Numbered from the stretch's first letter, positions 33,726-42,999 are shown. The stretch is 55,569 bases of DNA from JBDKTH01 sp964558295 (GCA_964558295.1 CAZLDQ010000007.1:1-55569), one strand, 5' to 3'. The notes: generated by a model not told the origin, from the sequence alone. Program-made: numbers and translations.

Positions 33726-35126
33726 ATGGCACACGGCAAGTGGACACGACGTGACGTTCTTCGGCTTGGCTCGACTGCCTTGGCAGCACCGTACCTGATT
33801 CCTTCCCATGTGCTGGGGGCTGACGGCCGGCCGGGAGCCAATGAGAAGGTGAATGTCGGGATCATCGGGTTGGGCGGCCGGGCTCGCGATATCGTCGAGG
33901 CATGCCGGGAGGTGCCCGAGGCCAGGGTCGTGGCCATCTGCGACTGCTTCTCGCCTCGCTGCGATGCATTCATCAAGGCCATGGGTAACGATGACAAGTG
34001 GGCCACCTATGACGACTTCCGCCAGATGATCGAGAAGGAGAAGCTCGACGGCGTGATGGTCGAGACGACAACTCATGCCCGGGCGTGGATCACGATTCTT
34101 GCGATGCAGGCCGGCATGGATGCTTACATTGAAAAGCCAATGTGCCTGACAATCGCCGAAGGCCGCTTGATGGTCGAGGCGGCTCGCAAGTACAAACGGG
34201 TGACTCAGGTGGGGACCCAACAGCGTTCGATGCCGATCAACAATTGGGCCAGTGACCTGGTGAAGAACGGTGCCTTGGGGAAGGTTCACACGGTGTTGGC
34301 CCCCAACTTCGTCGGCCCCGACCGGTGGACCGACCAGCCGGGTCAGAAGATGCCCGAGGGGGGCCAGGCCGATTGGTGGGATATCTGGACGAACCAGGCG
34401 GTGTGGCGTCCCTATCATCCCGAGTTGCATCGCGGCTGGTCACGCTGGTGGGACTACGACGGCGGCGGACGTTGCTTCGGGGTGACTGGTTGGGGGACCC
34501 ACTCCTACGATCAGGTGCAACGCGCGCTGGGGACCGACGAGACCGGACCGGTGGAGGTCTGGCTGGAGGAACCGGTCACGGTGATGGGCACGGGCAAATA
34601 CATCGCCGGTCCGAGTGTGGGCGATGTGGAGGAAGAGGACACCGGCAAAGCCTACCAGGGCTTATCTCGGCCCGTCATCGGCCCCCGAGCGAAGGTTTCC
34701 ATGCGGTATGCCAACGGGACGGTGCTGAAGCTCCATCTCGACGGCGACCGCGGTCCGGGCCTGGGGGCGATCTTCATCGGTGACAAAGGAAAGCTGGAAA
34801 TCAACCGCAATAAGCTGGCCAGCAATCCGAAGGACTTGATCAAGTCGCCGGACAACCCTGGGCCGATCCGCCGCAACGAGACGGCCTACCACATTGAGAA
34901 CTGGGCCCAGTGCATCAAGACCCGCGCACGTTGTACGGCCGACATCGAATATGGCCAGCGATCCTCGACGGTCTGCTACCTGGTCAACATCGTGCGCGAC
35001 GTGGGCCGCGTGGGAGAAAAACTTCAGTGGGACCCGGTTGCCGAGCGATTCACCAACTGCGAGGAGGGGAACAAGATGTTGGATCGCGAACGCCGCAAGG
35101 GTTACGAACTGCCGAAGCTGGCGTAA
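33726..35126 (+). CDS. Tat-exported Gfo/Idh/MocA family oxidoreductase
   Basis: The 466-residue product has a twin-arginine signal (WTRRDVLRLGSTALAA), a Rossmann motif VGIIGLGGRARDIV and an IEKPMCLTIAEG loop with the conserved Lys. It is a paralogue of 24801-26087, sharing TQQRS, INNWASDLV, ALGTDETGPVEVW and KGKLEINRNKLASNP, but carries an extra loop around VTVMGTGKYIAGPSVGD. AAGGAG precedes the chosen ATG. It closes the carbohydrate locus and faces a convergent LuxR-type gene. The substrate is unknown. Confidence 0.92.
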   Translation: MAHGKWTRRDVLRLGSTALAAPYLIPSHVLGADGRPGANEKVNVGIIGLGGRARDIVEACREVPEARVVAICDCFSPRCDAFIKAMGNDDKWATYDDFRQMIEKEKLDGVMVETTTHARAWITILAMQAGMDAYIEKPMCLTIAEGRLMVEAARKYKRVTQVGTQQRSMPINNWASDLVKNGALGKVHTVLAPNFVGPDRWTDQPGQKMPEGGQADWWDIWTNQAVWRPYHPELHRGWSRWWDYDGGGRCFGVTGWGTHSYDQVQRALGTDETGPVEVWLEEPVTVMGTGKYIAGPSVGDVEEEDTGKAYQGLSRPVIGPRAKVSMRYANGTVLKLHLDGDRGPGLGAIFIGDKGKLEINRNKLASNPKDLIKSPDNPGPIRRNETAYHIENWAQCIKTRARCTADIEYGQRSSTVCYLVNIVRDVGRVGEKLQWDPVAERFTNCEEGNKMLDRERRKGYELPKLA

Positions 35127-35151
35127 CGGAATCTGCGAGGCCAGTCTCTGC

Positions 35152-35183
35152 GGCTGCCGGCTAGGAACCGGCCTCCGGCAGCC
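35152..35183. terminator. Hairpin between convergent genes
   Basis: Arms ggctgccgg (35152-35160) and ccggcagcc (35175-35183) pair perfectly, with a second nested stem possible inside the loop. The element lies between the oxidoreductase stop and the convergent regulator gene, overlapping the latter's last codons. It could end transcription from both sides; there is no T-tract. Confidence 0.5.
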
Positions 35184-36213
35184 TCGTGCGCAGATAGGTC
35201 GCCAGGTTGGTATCTGTGCGGGCAATGCCCAGCTTGCGCCGGATCTGTTCGCGCTGGTGGGCCACCGTCGACGGAGAGACGTGGCGAATCTTCGCGATTT
35301 CCTTGGTGCTCAGGTTGTCGCGGATCATTCGGCAGAGGCTGATTTCCAACGGCGTCAGGTTGGCAAACATCCGGGAAAGCTTGTCGGCAAACGGCGAGGC
35401 CAACTCATCAAGACGGCTTCTCAAGATGGCCAATAACGGTCGTTGCTGCGGCATGGCCTGCGCCTCGATCGCCTGGACGACGGGCATCACAAGGTTGTCG
35501 ACGCTTGCGCTGATTGTGCGGCGCGTGGCCTTGCGTTCTTCTTCTATCCGATCGAGGATCGCGTGGAGGGTCGCATTGGCCTGCTCCAGGGCGGACCGTT
35601 CGCTATGCAATTGTTCGATCGTTGCCTGAAGTCGGGCGATGGCCTCCAGCCGTTCCACGGTCTTTCCCAGCAACGTGCCCACGAAGACCAGGAGTGCACG
35701 TTCCTCATGCGGGATAGGGTGATTTTCCGCCTTGGGGTGAGGGCCCAGATAGGCCAACTGGAGCTTACCGACCGGCTCCTTTTGCGAGCAGATGGGTACT
35801 TCGGCTATCCAGGGCGATTCCTGCCAGTTGGGGGTGGAGAAGCACTGCCCATGAACGATCGCCCGGGCACAAAAATCGTCAGGCGGTTGGCAGGTGGAAG
35901 GAAGGAGGCGGACCAGGCCGGCAAAGACCTGTTCCAAGTTGTAGCCACAATCAATTAACAGGTTCCCCAGCGCTTCGAGGAAGTCCAGATGCCGTCTCAG
36001 GCGGAGACGGGCGTGTGAGGTAAAACGGTCGGGACGTGTTGGGGGGGGAGGACCCGCCGGGCCGTCCCACTTCGACCATGGGGTTGCTTCATTGCTGGCG
36101 AGGGAACTCATCCGGTGTCTCGCGAGTTGGAAGGCACGCCCCTCCAAATCCCTGGGGTACGAGATGGGGACATACTCATCGTGGTGATTGCTTCTGGAAA
36201 ATCTATCGACCAT
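35161..36213 (-). CDS. LuxR-type HTH transcriptional regulator with GAF-like sensor
   Basis: The C-terminal 65 residues form a LuxR/NarL helix-turn-helix (LTPLEISLCRMIRDNLSTKEIA, then HVSPSTVAHQREQIRRKLGI). A helical linker (about 195-260) joins it to a central region resembling a GAF domain, with GKLQLAYLG and cysteines that could bind a ligand or metal. Of two candidate starts, ATG at 36213 is chosen over TTG at 36264; neither has a good ribosome-binding site, so the N-terminus is uncertain. It is divergent from the chemoreceptor gene and may control it. No receiver domain is visible, so it is not a standard response regulator. Confidence 0.8.
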   Translation of the reverse strand: MVDRFSRSNHHDEYVPISYPRDLEGRAFQLARHRMSSLASNEATPWSKWDGPAGPPPPTRPDRFTSHARLRLRRHLDFLEALGNLLIDCGYNLEQVFAGLVRLLPSTCQPPDDFCARAIVHGQCFSTPNWQESPWIAEVPICSQKEPVGKLQLAYLGPHPKAENHPIPHEERALLVFVGTLLGKTVERLEAIARLQATIEQLHSERSALEQANATLHAILDRIEEERKATRRTISASVDNLVMPVVQAIEAQAMPQQRPLLAILRSRLDELASPFADKLSRMFANLTPLEISLCRMIRDNLSTKEIAKIRHVSPSTVAHQREQIRRKLGIARTDTNLATYLRTRLPEAGS

Positions 36214-36536
36214 GATCCGCTGCAGTATGCCCTGTTTGTTCGATTCTATGCGTTTCCCCCCCAATGATTCGTGCGAGACGTAGCGGTTTCGAAGGGTTTA
36301 CAACCGCTGCAGGGAGTGACTGCCTAGTGGGACTAGGGATTCTGTATGCGAAACAATGGGCTTGAAGCGGTTTGACGGCGAGCTATTCCTTTTGCAGTCC
36401 AGCTTGTTTGACCGGCTGGACTCCCGCGTGTGGCGATTGACCCTGCGGGCAACCGGGGCATAACACCTGCGGAATGTGCTTTTTCGAATATGGACCGCAG
36501 CAGAGTGACAACCCCCAATTGGAAAGGAACGCGCAG
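36214..36536. other. Divergent intergenic region, LuxR-type gene and chemoreceptor
   Basis: No gene is visible in these 323 bases. They contain an 8-bp inverted repeat (agtccagc at 36396-36403 and gctggact at 36415-36422) just upstream of the predicted chemoreceptor promoter, a plausible regulator-binding site. Confidence 0.45.
36437..36464 (+). promoter_or_regulatory. Putative promoter of the chemoreceptor gene
   Basis: TTGACC (36437-36442) is separated by 16 nt from CATAAC (36459-36464), a 5/6 match to the -35 and a 4/6 match to the -10 consensus. It would give a leader of about 65 nt. Confidence 0.4.
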
Positions 36537-38441
36537 ATGAGTTGGTTTTTTGATTTGAGTACGATGAAGAAACTGCTTCTCGGCTTTGCCTTAGTCTGTC
36601 TGGTGATGGCTGGAGTCGGCTACACCGGTGTCTCAGGGATGTCGGGAATCAACAGCATGCTCGCCACGCTCTATGAGCGTGACATGAAGGGGCTGACCAG
36701 CCTAAAGAATGCGAATCTCGACCTGATGTTCATCGCACGCGAAGTGCGCGAAGCGATTATCGCCAAGGACGGTTCCGAGATCCCGCCGTTGCGGGCGAAT
36801 GCCGACAAGTACATCGTTTCGATCCGCAAGAATTTGGAGGACGCCGAGAAGACGCTTGTCACTGAGAAAGGCAAGGCCGAATTGGCCAAGGCTAATCAGG
36901 CCCTGAATCGCTACCTGGTGATCGTCGACAAGGTCTTTACCAAGGCGGCTGCCAACCAACGCGAGGAGGCCTTGGCCGAACTCCGCCAGGGCGGTGAGAT
37001 CGTCAAAGAGGTCGCACAGGCGATGGGGGCCCTGGCAGGCACCAAGGAGGAACTCGGGGTAAAGACTTTCGAGGAGAGTCATCAAGCGTACGTGGCTGGA
37101 CGCACGACGTTGATCAGTGTGATCGCCGGCGGCGTCTTGCTGGCTATGGTGCTGGGTGTCTTCATCGCCCGGACGATCGTCAAGCCGCTCGGCAAGGCGG
37201 TCAAGGTCTGCGAGGCGGTGGCCCAAGGCGACTACAGCTTGCGGCTCGATGTTCATACGAAGGACGAGATTGGCCAAATGGCCACAGCGCTGAATCAGTC
37301 GATCGACGCCAGTGTCAAGATGATGGATGACATCAAGGAAGCCAACGAACGCGAAAAGCAGGCGCAAGCCCAGCGGGCGGAGGAAGAGCGTCGCCGTGCC
37401 GAAGAGGAACAACGCCGCAAGGACGAAGAGGCGGCTCGCGAGCGGCAGCGGGCTGAAGAGGAACGCCGCCGTCAGGAAGAGCAGGCCCGTTTGGAACGCG
37501 AACAGGCCGAGCGGGATCGCCAGAAGGCTGAAGTGCTTCGCCGGAAGGTCGACCAGTTGCTTGTCGTGGTCAACGCGGCTGCGAAGGGCGACCTGACCCA
37601 GAAGGTGACTATCGAAGGTGACGAAGCCATCGACGAATTGGCCGCCGGCATCAAGAAGATGCTCGAGGACCTTGCGGGGGTGATCGGGCAGGTGACCGAA
37701 AGCGCGTCGCAATTTAACGAGGGAGCTCGCGTGATCGCGGAGAGTTCGCAGACGCTGGCCCAAGGGGCCCAATCGCAAAGCTCCGGCGTCGAAGAGATGA
37801 CCGCGTCGATTGAGGAATTGGCCCGTTCGATTGAAGGCGTCAAGGGGAATGCCCAGGAAGCTGACCAGATGGCCCGCCGTGCCAATAAACTGGCCGAAGA
37901 AGGCGGCGTGGCGGTGCAGAAGTCGATCGAGGCCATGGAACTGATCCGTACCAGTTCGAACCAGATCAGCGAGATTATCCAGGTGATCTCGGAGATTGCC
38001 AGCCAGACCAACCTCTTGGCCTTGAACGCGGCGATTGAGGCGGCCCGGGCCGGCGAGCACGGCATGGGCTTTGCCGTCGTAGCCGACGAAGTCCGCAAAC
38101 TGGCCGAACGTTCGAATCAGGCGGCTCGCGAGATCTCCACGTTGATCAAGGAATCGACGCAGCGCGTCGAGGAAGGGGCCCAGCTGAGCGAAGAGACGGG
38201 CCGGTCGCTCAAGCAGATTATCGAGGGCGTGGAATCGACGGCGGCCAAGATCGCCGAAATCGCCGCAGCGACGGTCCAGCAAGCTGCCAATGCCGACGAG
38301 GTCTCCAAGGCGATCCAGGGCGTGGCCCAAGTCACCGAGCAGACCGCCGCCGGCAGCGAGGAAATGGCTTCTTCCAGCGAGGAACTCGGAGCCCAGGCCT
38401 CGGCCCTGCAGCAACTGGTCGTTCGCTTCAAGACCGCTTGA
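36537..38441 (+). CDS. Methyl-accepting chemotaxis protein with charged coiled-coil insert
   Basis: The 634-residue receptor has a first membrane helix (about 11-32), a helical periplasmic sensor of 4HB type (33-187), a second helix (about 190-212) and a HAMP domain (IARTIVKPLGKAVKV ... RLDVHTKDEIGQMA). Residues about 270-345 are a remarkable run of Glu, Arg, Gln and Ala. A second HAMP-like unit (GDLTQKVTIEGDEAIDELA) and the signalling domain follow, with the conserved hairpin tip QTNLLALNAAIEAARAGEHG. AAAGGA precedes the ATG. It signals to CheA through CheW, whose gene is next; no cheA is present here. Confidence 0.95.
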   Translation: MSWFFDLSTMKKLLLGFALVCLVMAGVGYTGVSGMSGINSMLATLYERDMKGLTSLKNANLDLMFIAREVREAIIAKDGSEIPPLRANADKYIVSIRKNLEDAEKTLVTEKGKAELAKANQALNRYLVIVDKVFTKAAANQREEALAELRQGGEIVKEVAQAMGALAGTKEELGVKTFEESHQAYVAGRTTLISVIAGGVLLAMVLGVFIARTIVKPLGKAVKVCEAVAQGDYSLRLDVHTKDEIGQMATALNQSIDASVKMMDDIKEANEREKQAQAQRAEEERRRAEEEQRRKDEEAARERQRAEEERRRQEEQARLEREQAERDRQKAEVLRRKVDQLLVVVNAAAKGDLTQKVTIEGDEAIDELAAGIKKMLEDLAGVIGQVTESASQFNEGARVIAESSQTLAQGAQSQSSGVEEMTASIEELARSIEGVKGNAQEADQMARRANKLAEEGGVAVQKSIEAMELIRTSSNQISEIIQVISEIASQTNLLALNAAIEAARAGEHGMGFAVVADEVRKLAERSNQAAREISTLIKESTQRVEEGAQLSEETGRSLKQIIEGVESTAAKIAEIAAATVQQAANADEVSKAIQGVAQVTEQTAAGSEEMASSSEELGAQASALQQLVVRFKTA

Positions 38442-38464
38442 TCCCAGCAGGCAACTGTCCAGAT

Positions 38465-38519
38465 GCCCTAGGGCGGCGCAACGCATCGCACTCCCATTCC
38501 GTTGCGTCGTCCCTAGGGC
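38465..38519 (+). terminator. Long hairpin between chemoreceptor and cheW
   Basis: The arms at 38465-38483 and 38500-38519 pair over about 19 positions with one G-U and one bulge (outer arm gccctaggg). The stem is followed by a C-run and TTTT. It looks like a terminator or attenuator that would reduce read-through into cheW. Confidence 0.65.
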
Positions 38520-38563
38520 CCCCCTTTTCCACGCTTTAGGTCAGCCTTGAAAGGTCTTGTCCG

Positions 38564-39076
38564 ATGAGTACCTCCTTGCAATCGTCTGAAATCGTGAATT
38601 CGTCCGAAGAGGTCGGCGGTACGATCCAATTGGTCAGTTTCCGGTTGGCAGGGGAAGAGTATGGGGTTGCGATCACCAAAGTCCGTGAGATCATTCTCAT
38701 GGGCGAGATTACCCATGTGCCCCAGGCCCCTGCGTACGTGAAAGGTGTGATTAACCTCCGCAGCACTGTTCTGCCGGTGATTGATTTGCGTGTTCGTTTC
38801 GGTCTCACCGAAGGTGACGCCTCCAGCGAGACGCGGATTATCGTCGTGAATGTCGGTCAGCGCGTCGTTGGCGTCGTCGTCGATGCCGTCAGTGAGGTGC
38901 TGCGTGTCGCGCGCGACCAGATTGCTCCTCCGCCTCCAACGGTGACTACCTTAGGGAATGAATACCTCACCGGCTTGGTCAAGCTTCCTAACCGGCTGCT
39001 GACCCTTCTGGACCTCGATTATCTCCTGGACGCGGACGAGCATGCCGCCGTGGCAAAGGTCGCCGCGAGATCATAG
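38564..39076 (+). CDS. cheW: Chemotaxis coupling protein CheW
   Basis: The 170-residue product is a single CheW domain: IQLVSFRLAGEEYGVAITKVREI at the start, then VPQAPAYVKGVINLRSTVLPVIDLR with the conserved Arg in NLR, and LDLDYLL near the end. CheW bridges receptors and the CheA kinase at the inner membrane. It follows the chemoreceptor by 122 nt, with a hairpin between. The N-terminal 20 residues are Ser-rich and probably disordered. Confidence 0.95.
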   Translation: MSTSLQSSEIVNSSEEVGGTIQLVSFRLAGEEYGVAITKVREIILMGEITHVPQAPAYVKGVINLRSTVLPVIDLRVRFGLTEGDASSETRIIVVNVGQRVVGVVVDAVSEVLRVARDQIAPPPPTVTTLGNEYLTGLVKLPNRLLTLLDLDYLLDADEHAAVAKVAARS

Positions 39077-39142
39077 CTGCGCGCGCCCAGACACGCGAAC
39101 GCGGTTCACCAAATTGGAGGACTGCTTCAACACGCTTTGCTC

Positions 39143-39175
39143 GCGATCCCCTCTCCCTTATGGAGAGGGGATCGC
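39143..39175 (+). terminator. Perfect 14-bp hairpin after cheW
   Basis: Arms gcgatcccctctcc and ggagaggggatcgc pair perfectly around a 5-nt loop, 66 nt after the cheW stop. No T-tract follows, so it may be a factor-dependent terminator or an mRNA-stabilising stem. Confidence 0.6.
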
Positions 39176-39759
39176 CTTGGATATGGTTCTCAGGAATTCT
39201 TCCAGAATCCTTCCTGCCCGTTTTCCTTTTGCATCTGTCCGGTAAGGCCAGTCTCCACGAACGAGACTGCTTCACGGGACAGTCGATCGAGACCTAGTCT
39301 TCCGATTTTTTCTGGAATCCTCAGAGTCCGCAGACTCTCACTCAATCGGTCTCTGGTTTGCCCGGAACGATCACGGAGCCTTTCCCCCGTGGTGGTGTCT
39401 TCTTACGCCCTCTTGTTTTGCCGTGTCCCCTCTAAATGGTTAAAAAGTGACCGAACCGGGCAAAAAGCGGCGGTCACCACCCCCCGAGAGGGCCTACACA
39501 TTTCGCTTTCTTGGCGTTCCCCTTGATTTGATTGAATGCGGAAAAAAGACAAAAACCTTTGGCCTCTGCCGGGGTTGAATGAGTATCTGCGAGCCACCCT
39601 GGATTCTGGGATTCCGCGACGTTTGGATGCCCGGTAGGTGGGGGCTCGGCAACAGGATTGGCGGTGGTCCTCGGACTGGACTCGAGGGCCCAGGAAGCAG
39701 GGATTCTCGGCTGGGTTGCCGAGCAATCAGGTGACATCCTGGAGGGAGCTCAAGACAGC
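39176..39759. other. Long gene-poor region before the DUF1549 gene
   Basis: I see no credible gene here. Short frames exist but have atypical composition and no ribosome-binding site. One spaced inverted repeat (gtgaccg at 39447-39453, cggtcac at 39471-39477) could be an operator. The region probably holds the promoter of the downstream operon. Confidence 0.4.
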
Positions 39760-41499
39760 ATGGTGAAACCATCCTCGATTTCCATGGTGGTCCTCTTGGC
39801 CGTTGCCGGCATGGCGAGAGCCGAGACGGTGTCTAGCATTTTCGAGAGTCCCACGCCTCCGACGGCGGTGAGCCAGGTGGATCAGATCGTGTTTGCCAAA
39901 TTGGCGGCGTTGAAGATCCAACCGGTTCTCTGCTCCGACGCAGTATTTGTCCGACGGGCCTATCTGGACGTGATTGGCACGCTCCCCAGTGCCGACGAAG
40001 CCCGCCAGTTCATTCAAGATCCCGACACGAAGAACAAACGCCGACTTCTGGTCGATCGGCTGTTGGAGCGGGACGAATATGCGACGTATTGGGCTATGAA
40101 ATGGGGGGACATTCTGCGGATCAAGGCGGAGTTTCCCGTCAATCTCTGGCCCAATGCGGCCCAGGCCTACCATCGCTGGGTTCGGGCCTCGATTGCCCAG
40201 AACAAGCCCTATGACCAGTTTGCCCGGGAACTGCTCACCTCGAGCGGCAGCAATTTTCGCGTCGGTCCGGTGAATTTCTACCGTGCCATTCAGAACCGGA
40301 CGCCAGACGGCATCGCCAACGCCGTGGCTTTGACGTTCATGGGGACGCGAACCGACGCCTGGCCTGCCGAGCGTTTGGCGGGGATGGCGGTCTTCTTTTC
40401 CCAGATTGGCTACAAACCTTCTCGGGAGTGGAAGGAAGAAATTGTCTTCTGGGATCCGCTTCGAACGGCGGCCACGATTGGCACGATCGATCCTGAACCG
40501 GTGAGCAAGCCCGTGGCGGCGGCAAATGCCCAAAAGGGGGCGAACGAGGCGGCCAAGAGCGAGCCGAATGACCCGGCCGCTGTTGTGCCGGCGCCGAAGC
40601 CGGTGCTTCGCCCGCAAACGGCCGTCTTTCCGGATGGGACCAAGGTCCGCTTGTCGCCGAACCGCGATCCGCGCGAGGTGTTTGCCGATTGGCTGATTAC
40701 CCCTGAGAATCCCTGGTTTGCGCGGAGCATCGTCAACCGGGTTTGGGGATGGCTCTTGGGACGAGGGATTATCCACGAACCAGACGATATTCGCGACGAC
40801 AATCCGCCGAGTAATCCGGAACTGCTGGCCTACCTGGAGAAGGAATTCGTCGCCAGCGGCTACGATTTGAAGCATCTTTACCGGTTGATTCTCAATTCCC
40901 AAACGTATCAGCTTTCCTCGATGCCTCGGTGGCAGAGTCCGGAAGCGGTGGCCAATTTTGCCAGCTATCCGCTTCGCCGATTGGATGCCGAGGTACTGAT
41001 CGACGCGATTAACACGATCACCGGCACCACGGACCTCTATACCAGCGCGATTCCCGAGCCGTTCACCTACATTCCCCATGACATGCCGGCCATTGCGATT
41101 GCCGATGGCAGCATCACCAGTTCGTTCTTGACGCTGTTTGGCCGGTCGGCACGGGCGACTGGAATGGAAAACGAACGGGACAATAAACCGGTTCCCGCGC
41201 AGTGGTTGCACATGCTCAATTCGAGCCATATCCAGCGCAAGTTGGAACAGGGGCCCAAGCTGGCGGCGCTTTACAATTCCAAGCAGAAACCGAAGGAGAT
41301 TCTCGACGAGTTGTACTTGACGATTCTCTCGCGGTTTCCTACGGCGGAGGAGACGAGAGTCGTGAACGAGTTCGGCAAGTTCAGTGAGCCAATCAAGCCT
41401 GGCAAGTGGGCGAAATATGCGGTGGTGAAAAGGCGGCAGGACTTTGTCGACATCGTCTGGGCCCTGATCAACAGCCCCGAGTTTTTGTACCGGCACTGA
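39760..41499 (+). CDS. DUF1549/DUF1553 domain secreted protein
   Basis: The 579-residue product has a signal peptide (ISMVVLLAVAGMARAE). A DUF1549 domain occupies about residues 40-260 (VDQIVFAKLAAL, VFVRRAYLDVIGTLP, LLVDRLLERDEYA), and DUF1553 about 300-575 (NPWFARSIVNRVWGWLLGRG, DIRDDNPPSNPELL). The usual cytochrome-c-like domain of many relatives is absent. These domains are almost confined to planctomycetes and related phyla; their biochemical role is unknown. It is the first gene of a trio with DUF1501 and PPC proteins. The start is chosen for the signal peptide. Confidence 0.92.
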   Translation: MVKPSSISMVVLLAVAGMARAETVSSIFESPTPPTAVSQVDQIVFAKLAALKIQPVLCSDAVFVRRAYLDVIGTLPSADEARQFIQDPDTKNKRRLLVDRLLERDEYATYWAMKWGDILRIKAEFPVNLWPNAAQAYHRWVRASIAQNKPYDQFARELLTSSGSNFRVGPVNFYRAIQNRTPDGIANAVALTFMGTRTDAWPAERLAGMAVFFSQIGYKPSREWKEEIVFWDPLRTAATIGTIDPEPVSKPVAAANAQKGANEAAKSEPNDPAAVVPAPKPVLRPQTAVFPDGTKVRLSPNRDPREVFADWLITPENPWFARSIVNRVWGWLLGRGIIHEPDDIRDDNPPSNPELLAYLEKEFVASGYDLKHLYRLILNSQTYQLSSMPRWQSPEAVANFASYPLRRLDAEVLIDAINTITGTTDLYTSAIPEPFTYIPHDMPAIAIADGSITSSFLTLFGRSARATGMENERDNKPVPAQWLHMLNSSHIQRKLEQGPKLAALYNSKQKPKEILDELYLTILSRFPTAEETRVVNEFGKFSEPIKPGKWAKYAVVKRRQDFVDIVWALINSPEFLYRH

Positions 41500-41568
41500 T
41501 TCTCCCAACCCGTTTCAGGACAGGAACCATACGTGCCGTTTGGAGGAGGAGGGAAAGGAAGCGAGATC

Positions 41569-42930
41569 ATGAGCACGAACCATCAATCAGATCGTCAAGT
41601 GCCTATCTCCCGGCGTGAGGTGATGCGCCGGAGTCTTGGAGGGGCCGCCGGACTCATGCTGGCCGACCACCTCGGTTCGTCGGCCTTTGCGGTGCCTGCC
41701 CCGTCGAGTAAGCCGCCGGTGAAGGTCAAGGCCAAGTCGGTCATCCAGATCTTTTTGTGGGGAGGGATGTCCCATAACGATACTTGGGACCCGAAGCCCG
41801 AGTCGGGCAGTGAATACATGGGAGAGTTTTCCCAGGTGATTCGGACCAATGTGCCGGGGATTCAACTCACCGCGTTGTTTCCCGAACTAGCCAAGCAGGC
41901 CGACAAGTTTTCGCTGATCCGCAGCATGACCCACCGCAACAACGGTCATGAGACGGCGGCCTACCTCATGCAAACGGGGCACGCGCCTGGCGAGCGGCTG
42001 GCCTATCCGAGCATTGGAGCCGTGTTCGCCCTGTTTAAGGGGCCGAACTACAAGGGGATCATTCCGCCCTATGTCGTGCTGACACGTGCGCAGGGCCGGT
42101 TTTCCGAAGAGGGTTTTCTTGGACCAAAGTACAAGCCGTTTGCTACCGGCGGCGACCCGAACGCCAGCCGGTTCGAGGTGGAAGGGGTCGTTGCCCGCGG
42201 GATCACCGATGAGCGCCAAAAGGCTCGACGAGAGTTGCTTGACAAGATGAATACGATGGGCCACCTCATGGCTGCCAGCCCGGCCTTGGCGGCCGCCGAA
42301 GAGTCGAAGCAGGTGGCCTATGACTTGATCCTCGGTTCCGGCAAGGAGGTCTTCGATCTGTCCAAGGAGAAGGCGGAACTGCGCGATCGCTATGGGCGCC
42401 ACACCTTCGGGCAGGCCTGTCTCGTCGCCCGCCGACTCGTGGAAACGGGCGTCCCCTATGTCACGATCAACTATCCAGGTGGCTGGGATACCCACAAGGG
42501 GCATTTCCAGGTCATGCGCCGTCAGGCCCCGCAATTGGATCAAGGACTGGCGTCGCTGCTATTGGATTTGCACGAACGCGGGTTGCTGGAGAGCACGATC
42601 GTTTGGTGTTGCGGCGAGTTCGGGCGTGGGCCGAAGATCGACTGGCAGCCTCCCTGGAACGGCGGACGCAACCATTACGGCAACGTGTTCACCGTGCTTG
42701 TGGCCGGCGGCGGGTTCAAGGGAGGCTGTGTGGTCGGATCATCGGATGCCAAGGCCGAAGAGGTCAAAGACCGGCCGGTCTACCCGGTGGATCTCCTTGG
42801 GAGCATCTATCACCTGGCCGGTATTGATCCGGCGGCCCGTTTGCCCCATCCCATGGGCGCGGAGGCCTATGTGCTTCCCTCGGCCGCTGAAAAGGCCAAA
42901 TCGGCGGGGCTCTTGACCGAGATTATGTAG
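41569..42930 (+). CDS. DUF1501 domain protein with Tat-like signal
   Basis: The 453-residue product has an Arg-rich Tat-type leader (SRREVMRRSLGGAAGLML). The DUF1501 domain belongs to the alkaline-phosphatase/sulfatase-like fold: LWGGMSHNDTWDPKP, TALFPELAKQADKFSLIRSM, GWDTHKGHFQVM and WCCGEFGRGPKI. Asp and His residues in these motifs could bind metals. AAGGAA precedes the ATG at good spacing. It is 69 nt after the DUF1549/1553 gene, the usual genomic partner, so the two probably act together outside the cytoplasm. Confidence 0.92.
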   Translation: MSTNHQSDRQVPISRREVMRRSLGGAAGLMLADHLGSSAFAVPAPSSKPPVKVKAKSVIQIFLWGGMSHNDTWDPKPESGSEYMGEFSQVIRTNVPGIQLTALFPELAKQADKFSLIRSMTHRNNGHETAAYLMQTGHAPGERLAYPSIGAVFALFKGPNYKGIIPPYVVLTRAQGRFSEEGFLGPKYKPFATGGDPNASRFEVEGVVARGITDERQKARRELLDKMNTMGHLMAASPALAAAEESKQVAYDLILGSGKEVFDLSKEKAELRDRYGRHTFGQACLVARRLVETGVPYVTINYPGGWDTHKGHFQVMRRQAPQLDQGLASLLLDLHERGLLESTIVWCCGEFGRGPKIDWQPPWNGGRNHYGNVFTVLVAGGGFKGGCVVGSSDAKAEEVKDRPVYPVDLLGSIYHLAGIDPAARLPHPMGAEAYVLPSAAEKAKSAGLLTEIM

Positions 42931-42999
42931 TTGTCTACTTCAAGCAATTGCGCATCACCTGACGCCGGTTGTCGGCTTGTGCAGAGAATGGAGCGGCAT

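Noticed and set aside
39137..39526. 129-codon frame in the long gap after cheW
   Set aside because: Ser/Arg/Pro-rich random-like composition, no ribosome-binding site, and it begins inside a perfect hairpin.
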